From Virgibacillus_P tibetensis (GTDB lineage Bacteria; Bacillota; Bacilli; Bacillales; Amphibacillaceae), in contig NZ_JARZFX010000005.1 in NCBI RefSeq assembly GCF_036026595.1, positions 191,393 through 255,392 of the forward strand: 64,000 nt of DNA, given 5' to 3'. A program made the translations under genes and the position numbers. Each line of letters begins with the position of its first letter. The stretch's first letter is position 1. Of the stretch, positions 1 through 8,059 are shown piece after piece. The notes beneath the pieces are model-generated. The model saw nothing but the letters and a program-made list of their open reading frames with translations. It had not been told where the DNA came from and searched no databases.

Positions 1-168
1 AGTGAGAATGCTAATAAGTCTCTGCAGCTTAACATTGATGTTTATAAAGAGTTTTCGGAATTTATTGCTGCCGAGTTTCCGCATTTTCGTCAAAGAGATC
101 TCTTGAGTCAAAGTTTGTTAGAATTTATCAAGCCCCTTCTAATTAACAACAAGGGGCTCTCCAGTTAA
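1..168 (+). CDS. 3' end of a truncated gene, possibly ribbon-helix-helix DNA-binding protein
   Basis: The frame is open from the first base to TAA at 166-168 and gives 55 residues with no start, so the gene runs off the left edge. The pattern KSLQLNIDVYKEF, a helix, then QRDLLSQSLLEFI, resembles the strand-helix-helix layout of CopG/Arc-type plasmid proteins. That is an inference from pattern only. It faces the ankyrin gene and the two share a hairpin. It is the only clue to what lies to the left, and would fit plasmid or mobile DNA. Confidence 0.4.
   Translation, partial: SENANKSLQLNIDVYKEFSEFIAAEFPHFRQRDLLSQSLLEFIKPLLINNKGLSS
131..158. terminator. hairpin between convergent genes
   Basis: Arms AGCCCCTT (131-138) and AAGGGGCT (151-158) flank a 12-nt loop. 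The hairpin lies in the last codons of the left gene and just beyond the stop of the ankyrin gene. There is no clear T-run on either strand, so terminator activity is only likely. Confidence 0.4.
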
Positions 169-181
169 TAGTAGCTTTGAT

Positions 182-616
182 TTATTTACTCTGCCATTCC
201 TCGAATAGTTTAAGTATCTCAACTTGTTTGTTCCCATCCCAACCATGTTCTGCTCTTTGGACGCAATTCTCATCTATATCGGCCCCAGATTCAAGTAGTA
301 TTTTACATACTTGGTAAAAACCGAAGTAGGCACCAATTTCGAGCGGGATTCTGCCATATGAATCCTTTTGATTTGGATTTGCCCCTAGTTCTAATAGTTT
401 TTTGACTATTGATATATTATTCAAATAAACATTCCAGTATAATAAGCTAGCACCATGAACCTTATTATTAACATTGTATTTATTTATATTTAAATCAATT
501 TGATTCAGTTCATTTGATTCTAATATCTTAATAAAATCTAGTTGCCTATACCTTTCTACAACCTGCTTTGCCTTATCCGTTAATTCCTGACTATCCTTTT
601 TATCATCTTTACCCAT
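182..616 (-). CDS. ankyrin-repeat protein
   Basis: A 144-residue protein with about two ankyrin repeats. Residues ~55-85 contain GASLLYWNVYLNNISIVKKL then LELGANPNQKDSYGR, and ~86-117 contain IPLEIGAYFGFYQVCKILLE then SGADID. These match the usual TPLH..A..G...IV..LL..GAD.N pattern. The N-terminal ~35 residues are charged and there is no signal peptide, so a cytoplasmic protein-binding role is expected. The start follows GGAGGG with good spacing. It stands alone on the minus strand next to the Tn7-like element. No specific partner can be named. Confidence 0.8.
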   Translation of the reverse strand: MGKDDKKDSQELTDKAKQVVERYRQLDFIKILESNELNQIDLNINKYNVNNKVHGASLLYWNVYLNNISIVKKLLELGANPNQKDSYGRIPLEIGAYFGFYQVCKILLESGADIDENCVQRAEHGWDGNKQVEILKLFEEWQSK

Positions 617-718
617 ATAAATTTCCCTCCTGGAATTCCACCTGCATTGGCAAGGGGAAGGATTAAGCGTCTCCTAGGTATCTCAGATAAGTTAGAGTGT
701 ATTAACTCAACTGCATTA

Positions 719-908
719 TTATCTTCCATAGCCCTTCTTTTTCCAGCACTCTATAGATTCATCAATAGCTGTTTCGCTGCAAATCAATGAATAGATAGTC
801 GCCCCAGCCCACTTCCAATCTGCTGGCGATTGTTTTTATGATATCCAATTTTTGCTTATTTGTAGCCTCCACCTTTATTTTTATTTCACTAACCGTTTGT
901 AACTTTAT
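719..908 (-). pseudogene. frameshifted gene remnant beside the Tn7-like element
   Basis: Two minus-strand frames read like coding sequence. One includes KIKVEATNKQKLDIIKTIAS and GWGDYLFID; the other gives CSETAIDESIECWKKKGYGR and stops at 719-721. They join near 775-785 only if a frameshift is allowed. No start is visible, and the upstream side ends at the left terminus of the element (914). Joining the two flanks across the element, with one AATGT copy removed, meets a stop codon shortly upstream, so the gene was probably already damaged or starts very near the insertion point. The product is not recognised. Confidence 0.3.
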
Positions 909-913
909 AATGT

Positions 914-1061
914 TGTAAAAGGACAAGAAACTCTAAACTAGAGTAAAATCGATAAACGTTGTGAATTCGCAATTTCTCATGATTTTGTAGGTACTTTCTT
1001 GTCTTAATAGTTGGACATGAAAGTCCGAACTTCTTGAACATGTGACAAGAAAGTTTAAACT
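914..1061 (+). repeat. left end of the Tn7-like element, four TnsB-type sites
   Basis: Sites are at 921-940 (GGACAAGAAACTCTAAACTA), 987-1006 (inverted, core GACAAGAAAGTACC), 1013-1032 (GGACATGAAAGTCCGAACTT) and 1044-1061 (GACAAGAAAGTTTAAACT). The first belongs to the terminal inverted repeat. Orientation is +,-,+,+, which is less regular than in Tn7. A 64-codon frame on the minus strand here is only a by-product of the repeats. Confidence 0.8.
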
Positions 1062-1267
1062 TTTTAAACAGTTGTATGCTCACGAACTCATTATCAACAA
1101 CCTCTTTCTTATTATATAGTTTCGTTCATAATGTACAATATTAATCAGGGCTGCGGTTAATCAAGGATGTTCTGTACAAACTTCTGTTACAACAAAAATA
1201 CCTTTTGAACGTTATTACCTCTATAATGAGTACATGACAGACAAAAAAGCGTAAAGGATGAGTAGAC

Positions 1268-2272
1268 ATGAACAAGTCTGAATTTATTAGTGGGATAAAA
1301 AGTTTAAATAAGCAATCGTCTTGGCAGGAAATTCAAGACTATCTTCTATTTGACATGAAGAAATTGGCTATTCTAAATAAAAGTGAGCTGGAATCTAAGA
1401 AAGATTACTTTAAAAACTCCCAAATAACTCTTGAGTACAAAGATGAGAAGACGGAATTTATCAATAATTGGTTGCGTTATAAAATCGCAACCAAATTACG
1501 TTTATACACAACTTTATTTGATTGTGATACTACAGAGTTAGTGAAAACAGTATTATTTGAGTCGTTGATTACAAAAGTCGATAGTTTGCAATATAACGGA
1601 AATAGGGGATTCATAGTTAATGATGAAATTAACTTAGAATCAGACACTATGCATTCATTCGCTACTACATTTAATAGTTTTCTTAGAGAAATACTAAACT
1701 ATGTAGAGCCGAATTGGATCGAGAACTACATAAGGAAATACAATTTAACTAAACCGAATGAAATTTATAGAGATATTTATTTTCTGGAAAACATCAACAG
1801 ATGGTATGAGGAAATGAATTCGAGGGATAAATCTATTTATGAAGCATTACAAAAGTTCGCCGTGCATTCACATACAATCGGGAATTTTATAATGGTGCCA
1901 AAAGGATATAATGCAGGTCGTTACTTGAGAACATGTGATTACTGGGATTTAACACTAATAGATCTGAAAAAAATAATATCCCAGGATAATTGTAACCTCG
2001 ATTATAAATGGTATGCGAAAAAGTATTATCTATTTAATTTGGAGAGATACTTCAAGAAAAGCATGAGTGAGTATACTATTGAAGAGAATGAGTCAATACT
2101 TTTATTTGAAAATCATTCATTCCAGCATAAAAAACCTATAGGAGAAGAAGTTAAAGAGTTTGCAAATAATGTTACTTCTTTAATTAGTGATAGAGGTTTA
2201 AGTATTTTGATAAAAATTAATCCAACCCTTCAGGATAATAAAGCAGTTAGGATGTCGTTAGTTGAATCTTAA
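1268..2272 (+). CDS. hypothetical protein, cargo gene 1 of the Tn7-like element
   Basis: A 334-residue soluble protein, well supplied with a ribosome binding site (AAAGGATGAG) before ATG. No signal peptide or membrane segment is seen. The most motif-like stretch is HTIGNFIMVPKGYNAGRY (from residue ~200) followed by YWDLTL. I have a faint memory of this pattern in an uncharacterised family but cannot name it safely. The gene lies 206 bp inside the left end of the element and is followed after 184 bp by a second gene in the same direction. Cargo of such elements is often defence-related, but nothing in the sequence proves that here. Confidence 0.8.
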   Translation: MNKSEFISGIKSLNKQSSWQEIQDYLLFDMKKLAILNKSELESKKDYFKNSQITLEYKDEKTEFINNWLRYKIATKLRLYTTLFDCDTTELVKTVLFESLITKVDSLQYNGNRGFIVNDEINLESDTMHSFATTFNSFLREILNYVEPNWIENYIRKYNLTKPNEIYRDIYFLENINRWYEEMNSRDKSIYEALQKFAVHSHTIGNFIMVPKGYNAGRYLRTCDYWDLTLIDLKKIISQDNCNLDYKWYAKKYYLFNLERYFKKSMSEYTIEENESILLFENHSFQHKKPIGEEVKEFANNVTSLISDRGLSILIKINPTLQDNKAVRMSLVES

Positions 2273-2456
2273 TTATGATATGACTTTATATTGCAAAGCT
2301 CCTGTGTTACGCCAAAAAGCACAATCGGACAAGTCATTAAGTTTGAAGTGATCACCTTTTCGGTCGAAAATATTGGACCTTCGTGCAATCTTCTATGAAG
2401 GGTGCAAAGCAAGTATTGTATAAAGTAGTATTATCAAAATAAAGGAGAGTTTAAAT

Positions 2457-3206
2457 ATGCAAGATAAAATTAAAGTTTTACTGTTTGATTTAACTGAAGA
2501 TAATTTGATTGTCCATCAAGCAATTAATTCAAATATAATTTCTGGAAGAAATATTTTAAAAGATAGCATACAATTTAAAAACGGTGAATTTAGTGATACT
2601 CCCTTTGTTAAGTTAATTGAAATAGAATATGAATCTGCTATTAATAATACCGTGAAAGATGTCCAAATGAGTAAAATTCTTGGGATAGATGAAAGTAATC
2701 TTTGTTTCTATCATTTTTATTATCATACTTACAAAAGATTTCGTTCATTTACAAGAAAAGAATTAAGTTCGGGGTATCCTGGAGAATTTATCATTCTCAC
2801 AAATAAAGCAATGTTTGAAAAAGCTAATTCAATCCCGATCTTTGAGATACGTTTTAAAAAAAACGAGAAATGGTCTTCTTGGCAAGCAATAGCCGGGAAA
2901 TTTATTGTTGCTCAGAACTATATATTTGGTCCTGGAGGAGTAGCGGAGGTTTATAGTTCAATGACTGAAAAGGTAATAGAAACTTTTGGTCAAGATTTTC
3001 AAATTCGATATGGTGGACGTAGTGTATCAGAATTAGGGATGATAAATTCGCTTCATAGAATTATTAATGATCCATTTCATAGCGATATTAGAAAAATTAT
3101 TGATCCATTTACCTTTCAGATCCTATTAGATTCCCAACTAATTCAAGAACTTTCAAGTGAAAAAAGCATTGAAGTTTGGAGGAATTTTGAAGAGCGTTAT
3201 TGTTGA
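2457..3206 (+). CDS. hypothetical protein, cargo gene 2 of the Tn7-like element
   Basis: A 249-residue protein with a strong ribosome binding site (AAAGGAGAG). It starts with a beta-strand-like KVLLFDLTED, has an aromatic-rich middle (CFYHFYYHTYKRFRSF) and a glycine-rich YIFGPGGVAEVY near residue 160. It has no membrane segments. I do not recognise the family. Its stop codon is 17 bp before the first TnsB-type site of the right end, so the two genes fill the element with no spare room. A functional link with cargo gene 1 is inferred from co-orientation and co-mobility only. Confidence 0.8.
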   Translation: MQDKIKVLLFDLTEDNLIVHQAINSNIISGRNILKDSIQFKNGEFSDTPFVKLIEIEYESAINNTVKDVQMSKILGIDESNLCFYHFYYHTYKRFRSFTRKELSSGYPGEFIILTNKAMFEKANSIPIFEIRFKKNEKWSSWQAIAGKFIVAQNYIFGPGGVAEVYSSMTEKVIETFGQDFQIRYGGRSVSELGMINSLHRIINDPFHSDIRKIIDPFTFQILLDSQLIQELSSEKSIEVWRNFEERYC

Positions 3207-3222
3207 ACTTAAAGCTATAAAA

Positions 3223-3381
3223 GGACAAGAAAGTCCGAACTACTTGAATGTGAGACAAGAAACTCTAAACTACTTTTACAATTACTTGCTCAAACCCTGC
3301 AGGTTAAAGGAACCTTATAACAATAAGGCAGTAGTTTAGACTTTCTTGTCCTAACAGTTTAGACTTTCACGTCTTTGTACA
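3223..3381 (-). repeat. right end of the Tn7-like element, four TnsB-type sites
   Basis: Sites are at 3223-3242 (GGACAAGAAAGTCCGAACTA), 3253-3272 (AGACAAGAAACTCTAAACTA), 3333-3351 (inverted, GGACAAGAAAGTCTAAACT) and 3356-3381 (inverted, terminal). The last two point inward as expected for a right end; the first two point the other way. The base after 3381 begins the second AATGT copy. Confidence 0.8.
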
Positions 3382-3425
3382 AATGTCATTTCAATACCAG
3401 TTGATATAAAATTCATGCAATAACT

Positions 3426-3878
3426 TCATCTTTTACACCGCCGGAACAACCTAAACAAGCCAAATGGCCCATCCTGTAAATGCTGCAATTCCATTATGAT
3501 CCTCTCATTTTTCTCCCGTAGTTTCCTTGTATGATGAGATTCCGGTACCTTGGGTATTTTTACATTCGCCCTCCTATATTTTGGCTTTGACTTTTTAACT
3601 CTTTGATTTTCCTTATCTATTGTATTAATTGTCTTTTGCTGATCTAAACTTAACCACTTTTCTCCTTCCTTTTCTGATTCATCCGGTGTAATTGACTTAA
3701 ACTTTGAAACCATTCTGGAATGGATTTTCTTAATCTGCTCTGGAGACAAGCCAACCTCCTTGCATGCTAAGAGCATATAACCCAGAGCTTGTTTCTCATC
3801 CATCGTATTAGCGTTTCCTTTTGCGGGTGATGTTTCTCCATCATGTGATTGATTTTTAAAATTTAAAGAGTCAGTCAT
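3426..3878 (-). CDS. hypothetical protein with HTH-like N-terminal region
   Basis: A 150-residue, highly charged protein. Residues ~27-52 (DEKQALGYMLLACKEVGLSP, then EQIKKIH) resemble a short helical domain common in small Bacillaceae proteins, where EALGYMLLA is typical. The C-terminal part is lysine- and arginine-rich (KKSKPKYRRANVKIPK). There is a good ribosome binding site (AAAGGAG). Its 3' end lies 40 bp outside the right terminus of the Tn7-like element. No function is assigned; a DNA-binding or phage-like role is possible. Confidence 0.65.
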   Translation of the reverse strand: MTDSLNFKNQSHDGETSPAKGNANTMDEKQALGYMLLACKEVGLSPEQIKKIHSRMVSKFKSITPDESEKEGEKWLSLDQQKTINTIDKENQRVKKSKPKYRRANVKIPKVPESHHTRKLREKNERIIMELQHLQDGPFGLFRLFRRCKR

Positions 3879-4015
3879 TTACAATCATTCTCCTTTATTA
3901 AATTTATATTTTATATACCTACAAAATCTCCTTAATAAAACCTTGGAAAATCGTTCTGTCATTTAGATCAAGTAGCTAACAGGAAGATTACATTTGATTT
4001 AAAAGCTAAGAATTT

Positions 4016-4753
4016 TTAATTGGTTTTATTCGCCAATTCTTTCTCTTCAAGTTTTGTAAGTGCCTCTATTGCCACCAATAAATGTTGTTTTTCGGGTTTT
4101 GAGGTAAAAAGAAGATACTGTGCAGCCTTTCCAATGATCAATACTAAACTCCAAATTAACTTTGGTTCCTTCTTCCATATCTCATAACCAATACTCCATG
4201 AAACCAGAAACACCCAAAGACCGTGACCATACAATATAAATAGAATAAAATAACTGATAAAAACAGACATTACTAGATTTGTGCCACAGTCCTTATGTAC
4301 TCTTGATTGTCTTTTTACGTGTTCTAATGTTAAATCGAGACCTTTCTCGTAGGTGCTGTCAACCATATGCTCTGCTGCGTGATACTTTCCAATCGGAGTC
4401 AGTTTTATGATTAAACCAACTATAACAAGAATGCTACATAATATAACCAGGCCATTAATCGGAATCGGATGTGAAAGGTCAAAATTTGATTTTCCACCGA
4501 TTATAAATCTTATCAAAAACAACGCAATTGTCATGAATAAAAATCTTTTCCAATATTCAATTACCATATCAAGTAATATAGAAAAGGATCGAATAAAGGG
4601 TATCTTGGAAAGAATCTTAGTTATTTTTAAATTTTCCTTCCTCTGATCCACTTCTGTTGTGATTTCTCCACCCTTGAATCGGGCTACTGAATGGTATCTA
4701 TCCCCCGTAAAACTTACCGAATTAAATCCCGCTCTTCCTCCATATATTTTCAA
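4016..4753 (-). CDS. DUF1385 (YqhQ-like) membrane protein, divergent
   Basis: A 245-residue protein from TTG at 4753, preceded by TAGGAGAG. This start is preferred because DUF1385 proteins begin just before the YGG motif, here KIYGGRAGFNSVSF. The diagnostic core is KYHAAEHMVDSTYE (HGAEH in typical members), followed by VKRQSRVHKDCGTN. About four hydrophobic segments are visible, near residues 70-90, 110-130, 180-200 and 205-225. B. subtilis YqhQ is a conserved membrane protein of uncertain role. The changed motif residues and island location suggest a diverged extra copy rather than the core gene. Confidence 0.75.
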   Translation of the reverse strand: MKIYGGRAGFNSVSFTGDRYHSVARFKGGEITTEVDQRKENLKITKILSKIPFIRSFSILLDMVIEYWKRFLFMTIALFLIRFIIGGKSNFDLSHPIPINGLVILCSILVIVGLIIKLTPIGKYHAAEHMVDSTYEKGLDLTLEHVKRQSRVHKDCGTNLVMSVFISYFILFILYGHGLWVFLVSWSIGYEIWKKEPKLIWSLVLIIGKAAQYLLFTSKPEKQHLLVAIEALTKLEEKELANKTN

Positions 4754-4826
4754 ACCAATCTCTCCTATTACGATGTATTTTTTAGGTAAACATCTTTCCA
4801 TTGACTATAAACACTGGTAACAATTA

Positions 4827-4861
4827 AAAAACTCGTCCCCTAGTTGGAAACGAGTTTTAAA
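4827..4861 (-). terminator. Rho-independent terminator of the 71-residue gene
   Basis: On the minus strand AAAACTCGT and ACGAGTTTT enclose a 13-nt loop and run into TTTTTTAATT. It lies about 100 bp after the stop of the gene at 4964-5179 and before the DUF1385 gene, separating the two. Confidence 0.75.
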
Positions 4862-4963
4862 AAATCTATTCTACTTTCTAAATAAAAATGCTTTCGGTTC
4901 ATTTTGATCACCATTCGTCCGATTTATTATTATCTTGAATTACAAATTAGCTCCAACCAAAAA

Positions 4964-5179
4964 TCAAACTTCGTCTTTTTGAGCTGAAACTAAAATGCTT
5001 AATCCATTTTTTTCTCCATAATCCCACATTTTGACCCATGGATATGTGTTAGCTGGTAGGTAAAAGATACGTTCTTCCAGTGGTTTTATTGCTGGCATAT
5101 CACATTTAACTCCGTGTGATTCTGTTGCAGGATGAATGCTTATCTCTCTTCCTGTGTCATTGTAATAGACAAACTTCAT
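4964..5179 (-). CDS. small hypothetical protein, 71 residues
   Basis: Begins MKFVYYNDTGREISIHPATE and has a strong ribosome binding site (AAAGGAG). The sequence is rich in beta-strand-type residues (ERIFYLPANTYPWVKMWDYG) and has no membrane or signal segment. Small proteins of this type occur in Bacillaceae genomes, but I cannot assign a role. It is transcribed alone and ends at a clear terminator. Confidence 0.7.
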   Translation of the reverse strand: MKFVYYNDTGREISIHPATESHGVKCDMPAIKPLEERIFYLPANTYPWVKMWDYGEKNGLSILVSAQKDEV

Positions 5180-5527
5180 TTGTCGTTCTCCTTTAAAGGA
5201 TTTTTAAAGTAAATTGATGATTTTAATTTGAATCCTAAACGAAAATTAATCTTCTTGTATATTTTAGCATATATTCCTAATATTTATATCTAAGCTCATA
5301 CTTAATAATGCCATTTTAAAAGTGTTCACCATAACGGTGGAATCTTAAAAGATAAAAGACTAGAAAAGTAAGGAGATGCTATTGGAAACACATTAAATTT
5401 ACGATTTATACAGTGAGGATAATAACAGTATTGATAAAAGAGTAAAATGGTTAAGTAAAACCCTTACTGGATAAAAGTATGGAGTAGTATTATTAAATAA
5501 AAAGGACCGAATCAATAGTGTATTTAG

Positions 5528-5690
5528 CCTGAACTTGTATTGATTTGGTATTGAAAATTCCTACTTGATGATTATTGAAAACCATCAAACTACATATTGC
5601 TTGCTCGCTGCTCTCCCTCAATTCTTTAATTTGGGTACCAACTATTTAGCAGTAAATACCGAATTTTAGCAGAGGGAAGAAGAAAATAAC
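5528..5690. repeat. noncoding repeat block A (ATTGRA words plus TTTAGCAG iterons)
   Basis: TATTGATTTGGTATTGAAAA and ATTATTGAAAACC words at 5540-5585 are followed by a CTCGCTGCTCTCCCTC stretch and then by AACTATTTAGCAGTA (5640-5654). A second TTTAGCAG lies 20 bp further. The 15-bp word AACTATTTAGCAGTA is identical in block B (8194-8208), with the same order of parts and the same orientation. The two blocks bracket the excisionase-like pseudogene and the nuclease gene. Confidence 0.55.
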
Positions 5691-5780
5691 AGGAAGATAT
5701 TAGTATTAAAGTTATCTAGTTAGCTCTTTTTCGAATAAATTCCGATTAGCGGGCTTCTTTAAGGATAATCTTGAAATACT

Positions 5781-5953
5781 TCATCGGAATTCGCCAATGA
5801 CCTCATTTATTTGATAAGACCCGAAATATTTCCCATTTTTACACCAACGTCGAATCGTCTGTTCAGAACTCCAGTGATTTCTGCCACTACTTTATTGATA
5901 TAAACCTTAGTATGATCACCATTGGTAAATTCTACTTTCCCCTCTTTTATCAA
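5781..5953 (-). pseudogene. excisionase/MerR-like HTH gene with a 1-base deletion
   Basis: Starting at TTG 5953 behind GAAGGAGG, the frame reads VYINKVVAEITG and then leaves frame. Restoring one base at the GTT/TCT junction near 5867 continues it as VSEQTIRRWCKNGKYFG then SYQINEVIGEFR and a stop at 5781. The repaired 57-residue product has the V.EITGVS..TIRRW..NGK pattern of small winged-HTH excisionase/MerR-type proteins that bind DNA near recombination sites. A sequencing error cannot be excluded. It precedes the modular nuclease gene's 3' end and sits between repeat blocks A and B. Confidence 0.6.
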
Positions 5954-6001
5954 ATTAACCTCCTTCTCTTATTATAGTCGATTTAAGATTGGGTAGATAA
6001 A

Positions 6002-7270
6002 TTATTTTTTGCATTTCTTAACAGTTTTCTTTTGGGAGTCTCTAACCACAAAATGCTTATATAGATCACTCAACAGTGAAAGTTTTCCCAGAAAATGCTC
6101 TTTTCTCTGTCTATTTTTTATCATCTCAACATATTTATACACATGAACAATCTCAACATTAACAGGCAGCAATTCAGCATTCAATTCCTTGGTGTTTTCT
6201 AAATACACATAAACAACTTTCTTTGCCGTCTCTGCATATCGACCATCCAGGATATCATCATAAACAGCTCTTGTTGAAATTTTTGCATCGTACCAAGTTC
6301 CATCCTTTTTACTAAAAAAATCAGGTTTAAGTCCATTGATTGATTCAATATTATCCCGAATACCTAGTCTCAATATATTGAAAATATCTGAGACAACCTT
6401 TTGAAAATGATGTCCTAAAATTTGACTATAAATTAAATTACTAATTAGAATTTTCGGGATGCTATTATCCTTCGTTACTTTAAATCCTACTAACTCCATC
6501 CCTCGTTGTAAATTACCATTCCCTCTTTCCAGTAAATATTTATACAGGGCTTGATCTTTCCTTACGTATTTTGCCTTGTATAAAGAAATTCCCTTAATAA
6601 ACAGATTTATTAATCCTTGCCTAGCATCATCATCTGTTTTATATTTCTTTTCTCTTCGTACTAGTTTATAATCCAACCCACAAATCTTACATAGTTCTTC
6701 AACAGTTATTTCCTTACTACGCATTAATGCCTTATAAAAAGACTCATGATTATTGCTTAATGCCGTTAAATTGACCGGCTCCCCAATTTTTATTAAGTGC
6801 AACATAAACTCTATTAAACGGGCACGATTCCAGTATGCTGGTTCTCTTTTTATCGCTTCATAATCAAGATTGAATAACGCATACAATTCAGACCACGTTA
6901 TTTCTTTGGAGTTGTCCATTCCTCTACAAAAATGGTTATATTCTTTAACTAAATCCCTTCGCTTTAGTCCTTTATTATTTGGTAGAATTTCATTAGCAAA
7001 GTATTGGATTAACTTTTCTCGAACCCAATATTTTTCATTACCAATTTTCCTTTGATTCTTATGAATCTCATCAAAGTTTAATCCAATAATAGCAAATAAT
7101 TCAGACCATGTTATTTCATTAGATCTTTGTATGGCTAAATAAAACTTATTGGAATAACTCATAATATTCGATTTCGTTAAAGGGTCAACATTTGGTACAA
7201 TTTCCTTTTTGAAATGGTCTATTGTAATTTCTATATTCCACCTTATTCTTTTTCCTTCCTTTTCCTTCAT
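6002..7270 (-). CDS. repeat-module protein with a PD-(D/E)xK-like nuclease end
   Basis: The start at 7270 follows AAAGGAGTG; an in-frame start 11 codons earlier has no ribosome binding site. In the 422-residue protein, residues ~10-240 hold about three or four copies of an ~80-residue unit ending in a motif like SKEITWSELYALFNLDYEAI (others SNEITWSELFAIIGLNFDEI and SKEITVEELCKICGLDYKLV). They recall repeats found with homing endonucleases and probably read DNA. Residues ~315-345 carry KPDFFSKKDGTWYDAKIS, which fits PD...(D/E)xK catalytic motifs. A sequence-specific DNA nuclease is inferred. It stands alone between repeat blocks A and B. Confidence 0.6.
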   Translation of the reverse strand: MKEKEGKRIRWNIEITIDHFKKEIVPNVDPLTKSNIMSYSNKFYLAIQRSNEITWSELFAIIGLNFDEIHKNQRKIGNEKYWVREKLIQYFANEILPNNKGLKRRDLVKEYNHFCRGMDNSKEITWSELYALFNLDYEAIKREPAYWNRARLIEFMLHLIKIGEPVNLTALSNNHESFYKALMRSKEITVEELCKICGLDYKLVRREKKYKTDDDARQGLINLFIKGISLYKAKYVRKDQALYKYLLERGNGNLQRGMELVGFKVTKDNSIPKILISNLIYSQILGHHFQKVVSDIFNILRLGIRDNIESINGLKPDFFSKKDGTWYDAKISTRAVYDDILDGRYAETAKKVVYVYLENTKELNAELLPVNVEIVHVYKYVEMIKNRQRKEHFLGKLSLLSDLYKHFVVRDSQKKTVKKCKK

Positions 7271-7380
7271 CCCAAACACTCCTTTCCTTATCCTCCTTAT
7301 CATTGAGGATTCTTAAATATAGGGATTACTCACCTTAATCTTTACTTTTACTCAAATGCCTTTTCAACTTTGACATATTT

Positions 7381-7676
7381 TCAAAACATCCTCAAATATA
7401 TTTTAAACAATTCTTTGTGGTTTAATGAATCTCCAAAATAATCCTTTTATGAAGTTTTCAGGTATTTACTTGGTATTGTTTCACATAGTTCTAAAAGTGG
7501 TTTCTTAGGAATCACTCCTACTTTTTGAAGATATTTAAACAACTTTTATTATTAATTCCACACCTATAATAGGGACATATTGATTTCTTACTTTAATAAT
7601 TGGAAAATCACTATCTGTTGATAACTTTATTAATTTTATATTTCCAATGTCCTTATCAAAACAATTGAGTGGTGTC
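7381..7676 (-). pseudogene. decayed gene upstream of the nuclease gene
   Basis: Two minus-strand frames look coding. Region ~7535-7676 gives DKDIGNIKLIKLSTDSDFPI and RNQYVPIIGVEL. Region 7381-7534 gives VGVIPKKPLLELCETIPSKY, then an in-frame stop, then DYFGDSLNHKELFK. They would join with one frameshift and one read-through stop, and no start is present. The family is not recognised. The direction matches the nuclease gene, so the two may once have been co-transcribed. Confidence 0.3.
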
Positions 7677-8059
7677 TATTATCAATAAAGGGAAATGACA
7701 TAAGGGTACCCCAACACATAAGCCATTATTTGGGGACCATACATTATAAGACTAATTTTTCACTTTGTAAGCCTCCATACTTTACCCTTCATCGGCTTTG
7801 TTTGTTCCTATGATAAACGCATTTTCTTCTTTTTATACTTTTTTTTAAAAAAACTCTACTATACTTGGGATACATCTCACTTATTTTGGATAAGATAATA
7901 AGTTACCATTGACTATGGTCAATGGTAACATCTTGTTGTAACTACTAAAAAGAAAAAAAGAAAGGAAGAGTAGGATAGGTAACTGGAAAGGGATTGGAAA
8001 CCGTCTGAATTCACTATTAGGAAGGGATTGAATGGTTATTGGACGAGAAGAAAAACTGG

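Larger units (their letters stand above)
914..3381. mobile_element. Tn7-like cargo element without transposase genes, 2,468 bp
   Basis: The left terminus begins TGTAAAAGGAC (914) and the right terminus, read inward on the other strand, begins TGTACAAAGAC (3381). The outer 26 bases match at 21 positions without a gap. Both ends are directly flanked by AATGT (909-913 and 3382-3386), a 5-bp target duplication. Eight copies of a site close to GGACAAGAAAGTCTAAACT cluster within 150-160 bp of the ends. Known Tn7 TnsB sites read close to GACAATAAAGTCTTAAACT, and Tn7-family elements have TGT...ACA ends and 5-bp duplications. Only two genes of unknown function lie inside, with no tnsA/B/C-like gene, so movement would need a transposase from elsewhere. 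Confidence 0.82.

Noticed and set aside
889..1083. 64-codon minus-strand frame with repeated FKKF.LSC words
   Set aside because: The repetition comes from the TnsB-type DNA sites; it has no ribosome binding site.
3157..3339. 60-codon plus-strand frame
   Set aside because: It overlaps the end of cargo gene 2 in another frame and runs into the right-end repeats.
5382..5474. Short plus-strand frame behind AAGGAG reading IYDLYSEDNNSIDKRVKWL
   Set aside because: An in-frame TAA follows four codons after the start and the remaining 25 residues have no start; too little to call a gene.
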